Positions 33,128-41,760 of a DNA stretch of 54,859 nucleotides are shown one piece after another. The stretch is from Nitrospira sp. CG24A (GTDB lineage: Bacteria; Nitrospirota; Nitrospiria; Nitrospirales; Nitrospiraceae). The notes beneath the pieces were generated by a model. That model saw only the letters and a program-made list of their open reading frames with translations, did not search any database and was not told where the DNA came from. The stretch lies in the NCBI GenBank assembly GCA_002869925.2, contig NEWT02000017.1:118380-173238 (forward strand), read 5' to 3'. Made by a program: the position numbers and the translations under genes. Each line of letters starts with the position of its first letter. Positions within the stretch are counted from its first letter, which is position 1.

Positions 33128-35079
33128 GTGGGCTGGCTGGGATCTATCGCCTCGACGGCAAACCAGCTGACCCCGCGCTGCTTCAGCGCATGATTCATCG
33201 GATTGCCCACCGTGGACCTGACGCGTCGGACTACTGGATTAAAGGATCCATAGGCATCGGCCACGTCATGCTCCACACCACTTCGGAATCGCTTGATGAG
33301 CGGCAACCCTGGACGGACGAAACAGGAACGTTCTGCCTCGCGTATGACGGGCGGATCGACAATCGGGAAGACCTCGCCCTCTCTTTGAATGCCGCAGGCT
33401 TCCACCTTCGCACCAATACAGATGCGGAGTTGATGCTCCGCGCCTATCAGCATTGGGGAGAGTCTTGCCCTGAACACCTCATCGGCGACTTTGCGTTGGT
33501 GATCTGGGACAGCCGTCGTCAGCAGCTTTTCTGCGCTCGCGACATTCTCGGCCTGAAACCTTTGTATTATTGTCATCAGGGGACAACCTTTTGCTGGGCT
33601 TCAGAACTTCCTCCACTGTTCGAACACCCTGCAACCCCGCGCAGTCCCAATGAAGCGATGATCGCCGAATTCCTGAGCGGAACCGTCGTCACCAATACTG
33701 AGACCCTCTACGAGGGGATCTCCCGGCTTGAACCAGCTCACAGTCTCGTCGTTCGCCCAGGTCGGTGCGAGACACGCCGCTATTGGACGATCGATCCACA
33801 CCGGCGGATTGAATATGCGAATGATGACGACTATGCCAAGCATTTTTACGAGCTCTTCAGCAAAGCCGTGCAATGCCGGTTGCGCAGTCACAAGCCCATC
33901 GGATTAGAGTTGAGCGGCGGCCTCGACTCCTCATCCGTGGTGAGTCTCCTTCAAGCCTCCTCTCGAAAAAATCCGCAAGATCGAGATCGCTTTCAGACCT
34001 TCTCCCTCATTTTCCCAGGGCTCCCTTGCGATGAACGCACGTTCATCGACGCCGTCACCGCACAAGGCTCCTTCCCTGCACATTGCATCCCCCCACAGCC
34101 GCCGGCACTGACTAGCTTTCTTGACGATGTTCTCCGCTATCAGGATCTTCCCGACCACCCCAATGGCGCCATGAACAACTCGCTTCGGACCTTGGCGCAA
34201 CAGCAGGGTTGCCGCGTGCTTCTCACGGGATCTGGGGGAGACGAATGGTTCACCGGCAGCTGGTTTCACTATGCCGATCTGCTCCGAAGGCTGAAGCTAG
34301 GATCGCTGTTCAGGCGAATCCAAGCCGATCGCCCGTTCTACTGTGAGAGTGACTGTTACGACCTCTTCGCTGTACCGATCGTACAATTCGGGCTCCTCCC
34401 ATTCGTTCCACAGTCGTGGCGGACTCTGGGGAAACGGCTCCTTGGACGCGCAACTATTCCCGCCTGGATCTCTCCCGACCTGTGGCGCCGGACGCACATG
34501 CCGGAACGTATTCGCCAATCCATTTTTTTAGCTCCTTTCTCCAGCTATGCCCAGCAAGACATTTTCCGGTCGACCACACACGGCCTCGGCATTCACGGAA
34601 CCGAACTGGACGAACGCGCGGCATCGTTCTTCGGCCTAGAGAGCCGACACCCACTCAACGACCAACGTCTCATCGAATTCGCCCTCGCCTTGCCAGAAGA
34701 GCAACGGTGGCGCGACAGCCCAAAATTCATTCTGCGCAAGGCGATGGGAGCGCGGCTCCCGATATCGGTGCGTGAACGAGTTCTCAAAGCGGATTTTTCC
34801 TGCATCTACGCTCAAGCGCTCCTCAGTGAATCGAACGCGGCCATCTTTCAGTCGTTGTCCGTGGCCTCTATGGGATGGGTCCATGGCGACCAAATCTGGA
34901 CCGCCTATCAAACGATGGCTCGTTGCTACAGCCGTGGGGACGAGGCCTATCAGTCCCATGTCGCTCCGCTTTGGATGGTTTTTGGAGTCGAGCTATGGTT
35001 CCGCAGGCTCTTCCAGGGACAGAGCCTGCATCCCGATCTACCGACGCGCCAGGAAGTCGTGCCCTCATATTTTGCCTAG
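33124..35079 (+). CDS. lasso C: asparagine-synthetase-like cyclase
   Basis: A 651-aa McjC-type protein. The N-terminal class II glutaminase-like domain begins MSGLAGIYRLDG and contains HRIAHRGPDASDYW; Cys2 of true glutaminases is Ser here, so the glutaminase half should be inactive, as in other lasso cyclases. The C-terminal ATP-pyrophosphatase domain has ELSGGLDSSSVVSLL near residue 263 and TGSGGDEWFTGSW. It adenylates the ring Asp side chain and joins it to the new N-terminus, making the macrolactam. It overlaps B2 by ATGA. Length is normal for the family. Confidence 0.93.
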   Translation: MSGLAGIYRLDGKPADPALLQRMIHRIAHRGPDASDYWIKGSIGIGHVMLHTTSESLDERQPWTDETGTFCLAYDGRIDNREDLALSLNAAGFHLRTNTDAELMLRAYQHWGESCPEHLIGDFALVIWDSRRQQLFCARDILGLKPLYYCHQGTTFCWASELPPLFEHPATPRSPNEAMIAEFLSGTVVTNTETLYEGISRLEPAHSLVVRPGRCETRRYWTIDPHRRIEYANDDDYAKHFYELFSKAVQCRLRSHKPIGLELSGGLDSSSVVSLLQASSRKNPQDRDRFQTFSLIFPGLPCDERTFIDAVTAQGSFPAHCIPPQPPALTSFLDDVLRYQDLPDHPNGAMNNSLRTLAQQQGCRVLLTGSGGDEWFTGSWFHYADLLRRLKLGSLFRRIQADRPFYCESDCYDLFAVPIVQFGLLPFVPQSWRTLGKRLLGRATIPAWISPDLWRRTHMPERIRQSIFLAPFSSYAQQDIFRSTTHGLGIHGTELDERAASFFGLESRHPLNDQRLIEFALALPEEQRWRDSPKFILRKAMGARLPISVRERVLKADFSCIYAQALLSESNAAIFQSLSVASMGWVHGDQIWTAYQTMARCYSRGDEAYQSHVAPLWMVFGVELWFRRLFQGQSLHPDLPTRQEVVPSYFA

Positions 35080-35129
35080 CCTCCGCGCAAGGAGTTCGAT
35101 ACAATCTCTGCCACAGAGAAAGGGTCCGT

Positions 35130-35300
35130 ATGACACGAGAGACTGAACCCGATCCGGAGAAGACTCCGCCGAAGAAACCCTACACCACGCCGACTCTTGT
35201 TGAGTACGGCGACATTGCCAAATTGACTCAAGGAGGCGGCGGGAGCGTTCCTGATGGTATGTCAGGAATGGCGGCATCGATGATGATGATGTGCCTCTAG
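35130..35300 (+). CDS. lasso peptide precursor (A)
   Basis: A 56-aa peptide; the ATG at 35130 has AAAGGG about 6 nt upstream. The leader carries the lasso recognition motif YTTPTLVEYG (residues 18-27) and ends KLTQ, with the conserved Thr33 next to last. The core then starts at Gly35: GGGGSVPD would form an 8-residue ring closed onto Asp42, followed by the tail GMSGMAASMMMMCL. The tail has six Met and a Cys but no aromatic residue, unusual for lasso peptides. It sits 50 bp after the cyclase gene; a TACAAT box at 35100-35105 might give extra transcription. Confidence 0.85.
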   Translation: MTRETEPDPEKTPPKKPYTTPTLVEYGDIAKLTQGGGGSVPDGMSGMAASMMMMCL

Positions 35301-35368
35301 TACGGGCTGGCGACAAGATCCAACCGACGCACGCTATCTCGAACCTTTGATCGCATGGAGTCTTCACT

Positions 35369-36514
35369 GTGTCGCTCATTGTCGATGAACATCGCCACTA
35401 CCTCGAAGATCAAGCCCGGCTCACCGCGTTCCGTCGCGCGATTCAGGAATCGGTTATGCCTGGCGCGGTGGTGGTGGACCTTGGCAGCGGAACCGGAATC
35501 TTAGGCCTCTTGGCCTGTCAAGCGGGAGCGACACGCGTCTACTCGATTGAGGAAACCGGCTTGATCGAACTGGCTCGTGACATTGGCCAGGCCAATGGGT
35601 TCGCGGATCGGATTCGCTTTATTAAAGGACTTTCGACGCAGGTCAATTTGCCCGAACCGGCCGACGTCATCGTCGCCGACCAGATCGGACACTTCGGATT
35701 TGAGGCCGGCCTCTTCGACTATTTCAGCGATGCCCGCCGCCGATTTCTCAAACCCAACGGCGTAACCATTCCGCAACGTATCACCTTCTGCATCGCTCCC
35801 GTCGAACATTCGACGCTGTGGCAACAGGTTGAATTCTGGGATGGATCCCCTGCGGGGTTTGACATTCGCCCGGCTCGAGCGCTCGCATCGAATACGGGCT
35901 ATCCGGTGAAACTGCGTCCCGATCAGTTACTAGGCTTACCGGTGGAACCATTCTCCGTGGACCCGAGCACCTCGGGCTCCCAGCCGCTTCACTTTGGATG
36001 CACATTGCCCATTACCCGAACGGGAATGCTCCATGGTCTGGGCTGTTGGTTCGTGGCTCAACTGTCTCCATCGGTCACGATGTCGAATTCGCCGTTGAGC
36101 GAACAGCGTGTCGATCGACGCAACGTCTTCTTTCCTCTCGACCGACCTGTTTCTGTCCACGCGGGCGACGCGGTTATCGTCACGATGCAGATCCTCCCTG
36201 TTCAAATCGCCGTCACGTGGAAGGTCGAAATTCGAAAGAACGATCGCCCGGACACAGAACGCCTTCGCTTTACCCATTCCACGCTGAAAGGCATGCTCAT
36301 TGCCAGGGAAGATTTGCAGCGCACTCACCCGGCATTCGTGCCGACGCTCTCTCCTTGGGGCACGGCCCGTCAGACGGTACTGACGCTCTGCGACGGAACA
36401 CGACCGCTGGCACAAATCGAGTGTGAACTGCTGCATCGTCACCCTGACCTCTTTCCTTCTCTCTCCAACGCGGCCACGTTTGTGGCCGAAGTCGTCACCA
36501 AATATTCTCTATGA
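35369..36514 (+). CDS. PRMT-like methyltransferase with PqqD-like tail
   Basis: A 381-aa protein from a GTG start. The N-terminal half looks like a protein arginine methyltransferase: DEHRHYLEDQARLTAFRRAI, SAM loop VVVDLGSGTGILGLLA with acidic YSIEE at the end of beta 2, and VIVADQIGHFGFEAGL, ending with a beta-barrel-like region. The last 65 residues (TARQTVLTLCDGTRPLAQIECELLHRHP) resemble a PqqD-type winged helix, which could bind the leader. It overlaps the kinase gene by 4 nt (ATGA), placing it in the lasso operon as a probable tailoring enzyme. The methylated residue is unknown. Confidence 0.78.
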   Translation: MSLIVDEHRHYLEDQARLTAFRRAIQESVMPGAVVVDLGSGTGILGLLACQAGATRVYSIEETGLIELARDIGQANGFADRIRFIKGLSTQVNLPEPADVIVADQIGHFGFEAGLFDYFSDARRRFLKPNGVTIPQRITFCIAPVEHSTLWQQVEFWDGSPAGFDIRPARALASNTGYPVKLRPDQLLGLPVEPFSVDPSTSGSQPLHFGCTLPITRTGMLHGLGCWFVAQLSPSVTMSNSPLSEQRVDRRNVFFPLDRPVSVHAGDAVIVTMQILPVQIAVTWKVEIRKNDRPDTERLRFTHSTLKGMLIAREDLQRTHPAFVPTLSPWGTARQTVLTLCDGTRPLAQIECELLHRHPDLFPSLSNAATFVAEVVTKYSL

Positions 36515-37512
36515 CCCTTGTGACACATCGGCTGGACACCGCAGTGCGATATCGCGTGTACGGCTCTATTCTAAGTTGTACCGCGCGGCTGCACGAATTG
36601 GAACAAACTCTGTGTCTAGACTCTACGGAAAATACGGACCTACGAATCCAGTTTTCGTCGCCTGATGAGTCGATCCCCTTACCCTCATCCTGGTACCTGA
36701 CCATCTCCCTTGCCGATGGCACACCCTGGTTGCGTTACGCCGAAATCGCTTCAGGCTACCTCCTGCACTTTCCCCATCTGGCCGACTTTGTGTACAACAC
36801 ATCGAGCGATTCGATTCGCTGCATTCCACAGGCGAAGACGCCCCCACACACCTTGCACCATCTGCTCTTGGATCAGGTCCTTCCCCTTGTGCTCAACTAC
36901 AAAGGGAAAGAAGTATTGCATGGAGCTGCCGTCGTTACGCCCCATGGCGCCTGCGCATTCGTCGGTCCGACCGGCACAGGAAAATCTACCTTAGCGGCAA
37001 GCTTTCTAGCTGCAGGACACTCTGTGTTAACCGATGACTGTGTCGTTCTCAACCTCCAGGGCAAAAACATCTTCGCCATCCCCGCCTATCCCGGCATCAG
37101 GCTCTGGGACGATGCGATTGCCGCGCTGTTTGGCACGATGGGATCTTGTGCACCAGTGGCCCATTACACCGACAAACAGCGATTCACTGCTGCGCTCTCT
37201 GCGGCTCCTTTTTGCTCTTCTGCCGTTCCATTAGTCGGTGTCTATGTGCTGGAAACGGGCGATGACGAGCATGCGGCACTGATCTCCGCGCCAAAAGTGT
37301 GCCTGCTCGAAGAGCGAGAGGCCCTCATGACACTCCTCTCACTCTCGTTCAAGCTGGATATTCGAGACCGCCGCATGTTGACGCGAGAGTTCGATTTTCT
37401 CCATCGTCTCGTCACTCACATCCCAGTTCGCCGATTAACCGTCCCTGATTCATTCTCGGCGCTTCCTGCTGTACAGGCAGCCGTCCTACACGATCTGGCA
37501 CTCTCATGCTGA
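36511..37512 (+). CDS. HPr-kinase-like lasso tailoring kinase
   Basis: A 333-aa protein. The C-terminal half has Walker A GPTGTGKST (residues 152-160), a preceding LHGAAV with His138, VLTDDCVVL and IPAYPGIRLW, as in HprK and the PadeK/ThcoK kinases known to phosphorylate the C-terminal Ser of lasso precursors. The N-terminal 110 residues are less conserved. Here the precursor ends in Cys-Leu, not Ser, so the target must differ or be an internal Ser. It overlaps the neighbours on both sides (4 nt and 7 nt), so it belongs to the lasso operon. Confidence 0.85.
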   Translation: MTLVTHRLDTAVRYRVYGSILSCTARLHELEQTLCLDSTENTDLRIQFSSPDESIPLPSSWYLTISLADGTPWLRYAEIASGYLLHFPHLADFVYNTSSDSIRCIPQAKTPPHTLHHLLLDQVLPLVLNYKGKEVLHGAAVVTPHGACAFVGPTGTGKSTLAASFLAAGHSVLTDDCVVLNLQGKNIFAIPAYPGIRLWDDAIAALFGTMGSCAPVAHYTDKQRFTAALSAAPFCSSAVPLVGVYVLETGDDEHAALISAPKVCLLEEREALMTLLSLSFKLDIRDRRMLTREFDFLHRLVTHIPVRRLTVPDSFSALPAVQAAVLHDLALSC

Positions 37513-38690
37513 CGATCCCTTCAGTGCATCCCTATCTCATGACGGTGCTATTGGAAGACCCCTCTGAACGTGAACAACTCACAGCCCTGACTCACGATTC
37601 CTGGACGACAATCATCGAGGAAGCCATCGCTCAACGGTTGGCGGCGCTGCTCTTTCGCCGGCTCAATCATTCCAACGACCAACACCTCGTTCCTCGTCAT
37701 TTACTACAGCTCCTCACGCAACAGATGGTACGGCAGACGGCATGGAGTTTACTCCTCACGAACGAGCTCGAACATATCCTGACTGCATGCAAAACGCGTG
37801 GCATCACGTGCATTCCCATTCGTGGCCCGGTGTTCGCTGCCCAATTGTACGGCGATTGCTCGATGCGCCAGATCGACGACCTTGACATACTCGTTCATCG
37901 CGAAGACCTGTCGGCCATCAGGGACATGTTCGACCAATTCGGTTATCTACGGCATGAACAGCAGCCAGGTTTTCTGGAAACCTTTTCCTATTCACTCGAA
38001 TTCATTCACCCTCAGCATGGTCTCATCGTCGAGCCCCATTGGACGCTGGCCTATCCACCATTTGTTGCCGCTACTGACATGGCGCCGGTATGGGCGCGAA
38101 CCGTCAAACAACAATGGATGAATAGAGAGACCTGGGCACTCGGCCAAGAGGATCTTCTCCTTCATCTCTGCCTTCACCTTCTTCATAAGGGCGAACATGC
38201 GCCGCTGTTATGGTATTACGAATTGGACCGGCTGATCCGTCAACAGCACTCGCGCCTAAGCTGGAACATCTTCGTACCTCACGCTCAGGAGATAGGCCAG
38301 GCCGCTCTCATCGCCGATGTACTGGCGACCGTGATGTATCACTTCCATTCCACCATCCCCGACTCAATCATGCGCCGTCTTCTCTCTCCTTCACGGCCCT
38401 CTCACTCGATTCCCCTTCGCCCGATCCGAGACCATATGCTGGCTCAACCATCACTATACGGACGGGAGGAATTTGCACTCCTCTGCTCGTTACAAGGGTT
38501 TCGACAAAAAATCCGCTACACCTATGCCCTCCTTTTTCCATCCGTTCAATTCATGAGTCGGCGCTATGGGTTGTCTAGCCCCATCGGTCTTATCCACTCA
38601 TATATCACTCGGGCCTGCTACCTATTGTGGCAAGGATGTAAATTGGTATCTGCCTGGTTGCTATCAACTCTCGCCGCGCGACAGAGCTGA
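37506..38690 (+). CDS. nucleotidyltransferase of the lasso cluster (NTP_transf_5)
   Basis: A 394-aa protein with the nucleotidyltransferase core RQIDDLDILV (Asp124, Asp125, Asp127) after IPIRGPVFAAQLYGD, where most relatives have Lys rather than Arg. C-terminal helices (LLLHLCLHLLHKGEH, YELDRLIRQQHSRL) complete the family pattern. Relatives accompany HPr-kinase-like genes in paeninodin-type lasso clusters; their role is unclear and may be further derivatisation of the phosphate. It overlaps the kinase gene by 7 nt and is the last gene of the operon. Confidence 0.85.
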   Translation: MLTIPSVHPYLMTVLLEDPSEREQLTALTHDSWTTIIEEAIAQRLAALLFRRLNHSNDQHLVPRHLLQLLTQQMVRQTAWSLLLTNELEHILTACKTRGITCIPIRGPVFAAQLYGDCSMRQIDDLDILVHREDLSAIRDMFDQFGYLRHEQQPGFLETFSYSLEFIHPQHGLIVEPHWTLAYPPFVAATDMAPVWARTVKQQWMNRETWALGQEDLLLHLCLHLLHKGEHAPLLWYYELDRLIRQQHSRLSWNIFVPHAQEIGQAALIADVLATVMYHFHSTIPDSIMRRLLSPSRPSHSIPLRPIRDHMLAQPSLYGREEFALLCSLQGFRQKIRYTYALLFPSVQFMSRRYGLSSPIGLIHSYITRACYLLWQGCKLVSAWLLSTLAARQS

Positions 38691-38824
38691 GAACGATCGC
38701 TGTCTGTTTTGGCCTGAATGTCCCGCATTTTTCATAGATCCTTTTGCCCGTTCTATCCGTAGAGTGTTATAGTCGTGGCGGGCATGAGGCGATCACGACT
38801 TTCTTTCCACAACTCGCTCTCGTA

Positions 38825-39427
38825 ATGGACACACCCTCACCACAGGCCACCTCGATCATCGAGCCAACGTTACTGGCCCGTGTAGTCAAAGGCGATCAGC
38901 AAGCATTCAGTCAACTCTACGACTACTCAAGCACGCTCTTGTTTACATTGGCGGTCAGGATGTTGGGGAATCGGGAGGAAGCGGCGGAGCTGTTGCAGGA
39001 TGTCTATTTAGAAGTCTGGCGGAAAGTTTCCCGCTATGACGTCGGGCGAGGAACCCCGATCGCCTGGCTGATCACCCTCACCAAAAGCCGTGCGATCGAC
39101 CGGCTAAGGGCCAGGGCCTCACGAGGCTATCGGGCTACCAATTCACTGGAAGGTGGAACGGCGACACAGGTGGCCGACCCTGCTCCAAGCCCCCTTGAGA
39201 CACAGGCCGATCAAGAACTACGCACTGCGATTGGAGCCGCTGTGGCAGGACTACCTCAGTCGCAGCAGCAAGCGATTGAACTCGCCTACTACGAGGGGCT
39301 CTCCCATACCGAGATCGCCACGAGGCTGAACCAGCCGCTAGGGACTGTCAAGACACGGATCAAACTGGGGATGTCCAAACTCCGAGAGAGCCTCCAACAG
39401 TGGGGGCACCAGGGTGAGCTGCAATGA
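38825..39427 (+). CDS. ECF sigma factor (SigK-like)
   Basis: A 200-aa sigma factor: region 2 (YDYSSTLLFTLAVRMLGNREEAAELLQDVYLEVWRKV with AWLITLTKSRAIDRLR) and region 4 (LPQSQQQAIELAYYEGLSHTEIATRLNQPLGTVKTRI), in the pattern of SigK. The ATG at 38825 is used because the upstream 27 residues look like leader. It overlaps the anti-sigma gene by ATGA, so the pair is translated together. The target regulon is unknown; the lasso operon ends 134 bp upstream, which makes it a candidate target. Confidence 0.93.
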   Translation: MDTPSPQATSIIEPTLLARVVKGDQQAFSQLYDYSSTLLFTLAVRMLGNREEAAELLQDVYLEVWRKVSRYDVGRGTPIAWLITLTKSRAIDRLRARASRGYRATNSLEGGTATQVADPAPSPLETQADQELRTAIGAAVAGLPQSQQQAIELAYYEGLSHTEIATRLNQPLGTVKTRIKLGMSKLRESLQQWGHQGELQ

Positions 39428-40440
39428 CGCATGAAGAACTTGAAGAATCGGTTCCGTTGTATGCTGTAGGGGCACTAGACCGGAACGAACGACAGGCGTT
39501 GGAAGCCCACCTGCTCTCCGGCTGCGTCTCCTGCCACGCTGCGTTAAAAGAATTTCAATCTGTCGCCGCGCTCCTCCCGCTCGCTCTCAGCCCAATCACG
39601 CCCCCACCCTCCCTTAAAGCCACCATCATGGCTGAACGAAACCCCGCATCCATCCCAGCTGAAGCGGTCCCGAATGAACCGGCCAAGCAGAGTTTGGAGC
39701 CGGGCGAATGGATGAACCATCTCTTTCCACCCGTCGCCCCTGCCCGATCATCGTCACTCCCCTGGGCTTTAGGTTTTGCCACGTTCCTGATCGTGGCGCT
39801 CGGCGGATATTTCGCCTGGAGCGTCTCGACAGAACGTTCCGTCACGACATCGAATATTCAGCAGCTCGAAGCATCGCTCAAGGAGACATCGACGAAGTTT
39901 GCAAATTTACAACGTGAGGCCGGCGACCAAGCCAAGGCCCTTGCCGAATTACGTAACGAATTGCAGCAAAGAACGGAGGAAACCGCTGAAACCAAAGAAC
40001 AGCTGACCCAACGCGAAGGTGAATTGGAAGAGATACGTGTTCAATTAAGCCAACGAGGAAACACTCGCACCGTCGAGGCGCCACAGGACGAATTAGCCAC
40101 ACTCCTTCGAATTCCCAACGCGAAGGCCGTCGCCCTCACCGGATCGGATGTGGCGAAACAGGCTACGGGATTTCTGCTGTACGATTCGCGCACCCAAAAG
40201 GTCTGGCTCTACTCCGTCAACCTACCCGAATCTCCTGCCGGCACGACCTATCAGCTATGGGCCATTCACGACAAACCCGTGAGCATCGGAACCTTTAATA
40301 TGGATACCGGAAAAGCCGCTCACCTACTCGTCAAGAAGGCACCAAGCTTCGTGGAGGCAAAGGCCTTTGCCGTCAGCCTTGAGCCCTCAGGCGGCCGCCC
40401 GCAACCGACCGGACCGATCTACCTCTTGAGCCAGTCATAG
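39424..40440 (+). CDS. RskA-type anti-sigma factor
   Basis: A 338-aa membrane protein. Residues 1-60 are the cytoplasmic ZAS-like domain with HLLSGCVSCHAAL, i.e. His and two Cys for zinc. One membrane segment (LPWALGFATFLIVALGGYFAWSV) lies near residues 115-135, followed by a long coiled coil (LKETSTKFANLQREAG, ELRNELQQRTEETAETKEQL) and a C-terminal RskA domain (GTTYQLWAIHDKPVSIGTF) in the periplasm. It holds the ECF factor inactive at the membrane until a signal triggers release. The gene overlaps sigma by 4 nt. Confidence 0.92.
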   Translation: MTHEELEESVPLYAVGALDRNERQALEAHLLSGCVSCHAALKEFQSVAALLPLALSPITPPPSLKATIMAERNPASIPAEAVPNEPAKQSLEPGEWMNHLFPPVAPARSSSLPWALGFATFLIVALGGYFAWSVSTERSVTTSNIQQLEASLKETSTKFANLQREAGDQAKALAELRNELQQRTEETAETKEQLTQREGELEEIRVQLSQRGNTRTVEAPQDELATLLRIPNAKAVALTGSDVAKQATGFLLYDSRTQKVWLYSVNLPESPAGTTYQLWAIHDKPVSIGTFNMDTGKAAHLLVKKAPSFVEAKAFAVSLEPSGGRPQPTGPIYLLSQS

Positions 40441-40770
40441 TCCACGCAACAATCACTGCACAACCTCCCTCCGCTTACTCGATACAACATTTCTCTCGTA
40501 GCGGCAGAAATAATCTCTCCACTCCGGTCACTTACACCTCGTCTAGGCACAAGACATTTTCATGATACACCGCCATGACAATGCGAGTGAGCTACAGGCC
40601 TTTTGGCATGATGCCGGACCTTTGCCCATGAGAAAGTCTGAAAAATTTAACGGAAAATTTACAGCCTATTTCGATTCCACTGCTGTATAAAATAAGTGAA
40701 TGCTTTTTGTTGCACGACGGGAGCGTCATAGCGGCCTCCCTGCAGAGTGAGAAGGCTCGGGAGACTCGTG
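40441..40770. other. intergenic region, AT-rich towards the end
   Basis: 330 bp between the anti-sigma gene and a secreted protein. The second half is AT-rich with GTATAAAATAAG at about 40685-40696 and TTTACA at 40655-40660 (spacing too wide for a standard pair), so a promoter is likely but not resolved. No gene is seen. Confidence 0.4.
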
Positions 40771-41619
40771 ATGCAGCCACGTTCAAATTGGACTACACCC
40801 GTATACTGCGCACTGATCGTTCTCGCCTCCTTCGCTGTCTACTTCTGTCCAGAAGACGCGCTCGCCGTTCGCCCCTTCGTCACGGATGATGCCCGGATTG
40901 TTTATAAGGGACAGCTCGGGACGGAAACATACGGCGGCACGACGGTGGTGAAGGGAGATAGCCCCGCGTATGAGGCGCGCACATTGGAAGGCCTCGGCAT
41001 CACCGACCGCTTCGAACTGACCGCAGGTGGATTCGGGGTCACCTATCAGGGCAATCAAGCTCGTCCGCTCGACATGCTGATTCAGCCGAAGTATGTCTTA
41101 CATAGTTCCCTCGGGGCGATTCCTTCTCTCTCCGTTGCTGCGGCCACGTTGTTTCCCCTCAGCGGCAATCGCCAGCATTGGGATGGGTACGCCATGGCTC
41201 ATGTCAGCTGGTTTCTGTTTACCCCGGATCCCGACACTGACCCCTATGACAATAACTTGGCCATTCATCTTAATCTCGGCGCGAAGTCACGGTATGATGC
41301 GGGCCCGGCGACGTATCAGAGCAAACTGTATTGGGCTGCGGGTTTTGAGGTGATCACGCCGGTGACACGCGAGGTTCGCTTCTTGGGAGAAGTGTTCAAC
41401 GGCGATCCATTTTCTTTTGAAGAAGAATTTCCCGCGTATCAAACCGGCTTTCGCTGGTACAAGAGTCCCATGGTCCAGATCGACTTTGTCTTTCGTGGCG
41501 TACAGCACGGCTCACTGGAGACGCAAGCCCCGACAGGTGCGGAGTTTGCTCCAGGCTGGAACTATACGATCCAGGTAGGATATCGCATGTTATTTGATGT
41601 CTTCAGATCATCACACTGA
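40771..41619 (+). CDS. outer-membrane beta-barrel protein (phenol-degradation-type)
   Basis: A 282-aa protein with a signal peptide (MQPRSNWTTPVYCALIVLAS, cleavage near residue 35) and strand-rich mature sequence: RFELTAGGFGVTYQG, PLDMLIQPKYVLHSSLG, AMAHVSWFLFTPDP, RFLGEVFNGDPF, QTGFRWYKSPMVQIDFVFRG. This is like the MetA-pathway/transporter-type outer-membrane family (COG4313). GGGAG lies 7 nt before the ATG at 40771. The channel or substrate is unknown. Ends RMLFDVFRSSH, not the usual terminal Phe. Confidence 0.75.
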   Translation: MQPRSNWTTPVYCALIVLASFAVYFCPEDALAVRPFVTDDARIVYKGQLGTETYGGTTVVKGDSPAYEARTLEGLGITDRFELTAGGFGVTYQGNQARPLDMLIQPKYVLHSSLGAIPSLSVAAATLFPLSGNRQHWDGYAMAHVSWFLFTPDPDTDPYDNNLAIHLNLGAKSRYDAGPATYQSKLYWAAGFEVITPVTREVRFLGEVFNGDPFSFEEEFPAYQTGFRWYKSPMVQIDFVFRGVQHGSLETQAPTGAEFAPGWNYTIQVGYRMLFDVFRSSH

Positions 41620-41760
41620 ATTTTGACGCTGCACGAATGCAATTGGGCTACGTCCACGATAACAACCGGCAAATTCCTTTCGGCCTTCCACATCTCACAC
41701 GCCTCTTCTTTCTCGCCAAACTTCCGTGCTAGGATTTCCCCCTGAGTTGAGGAGACAATC

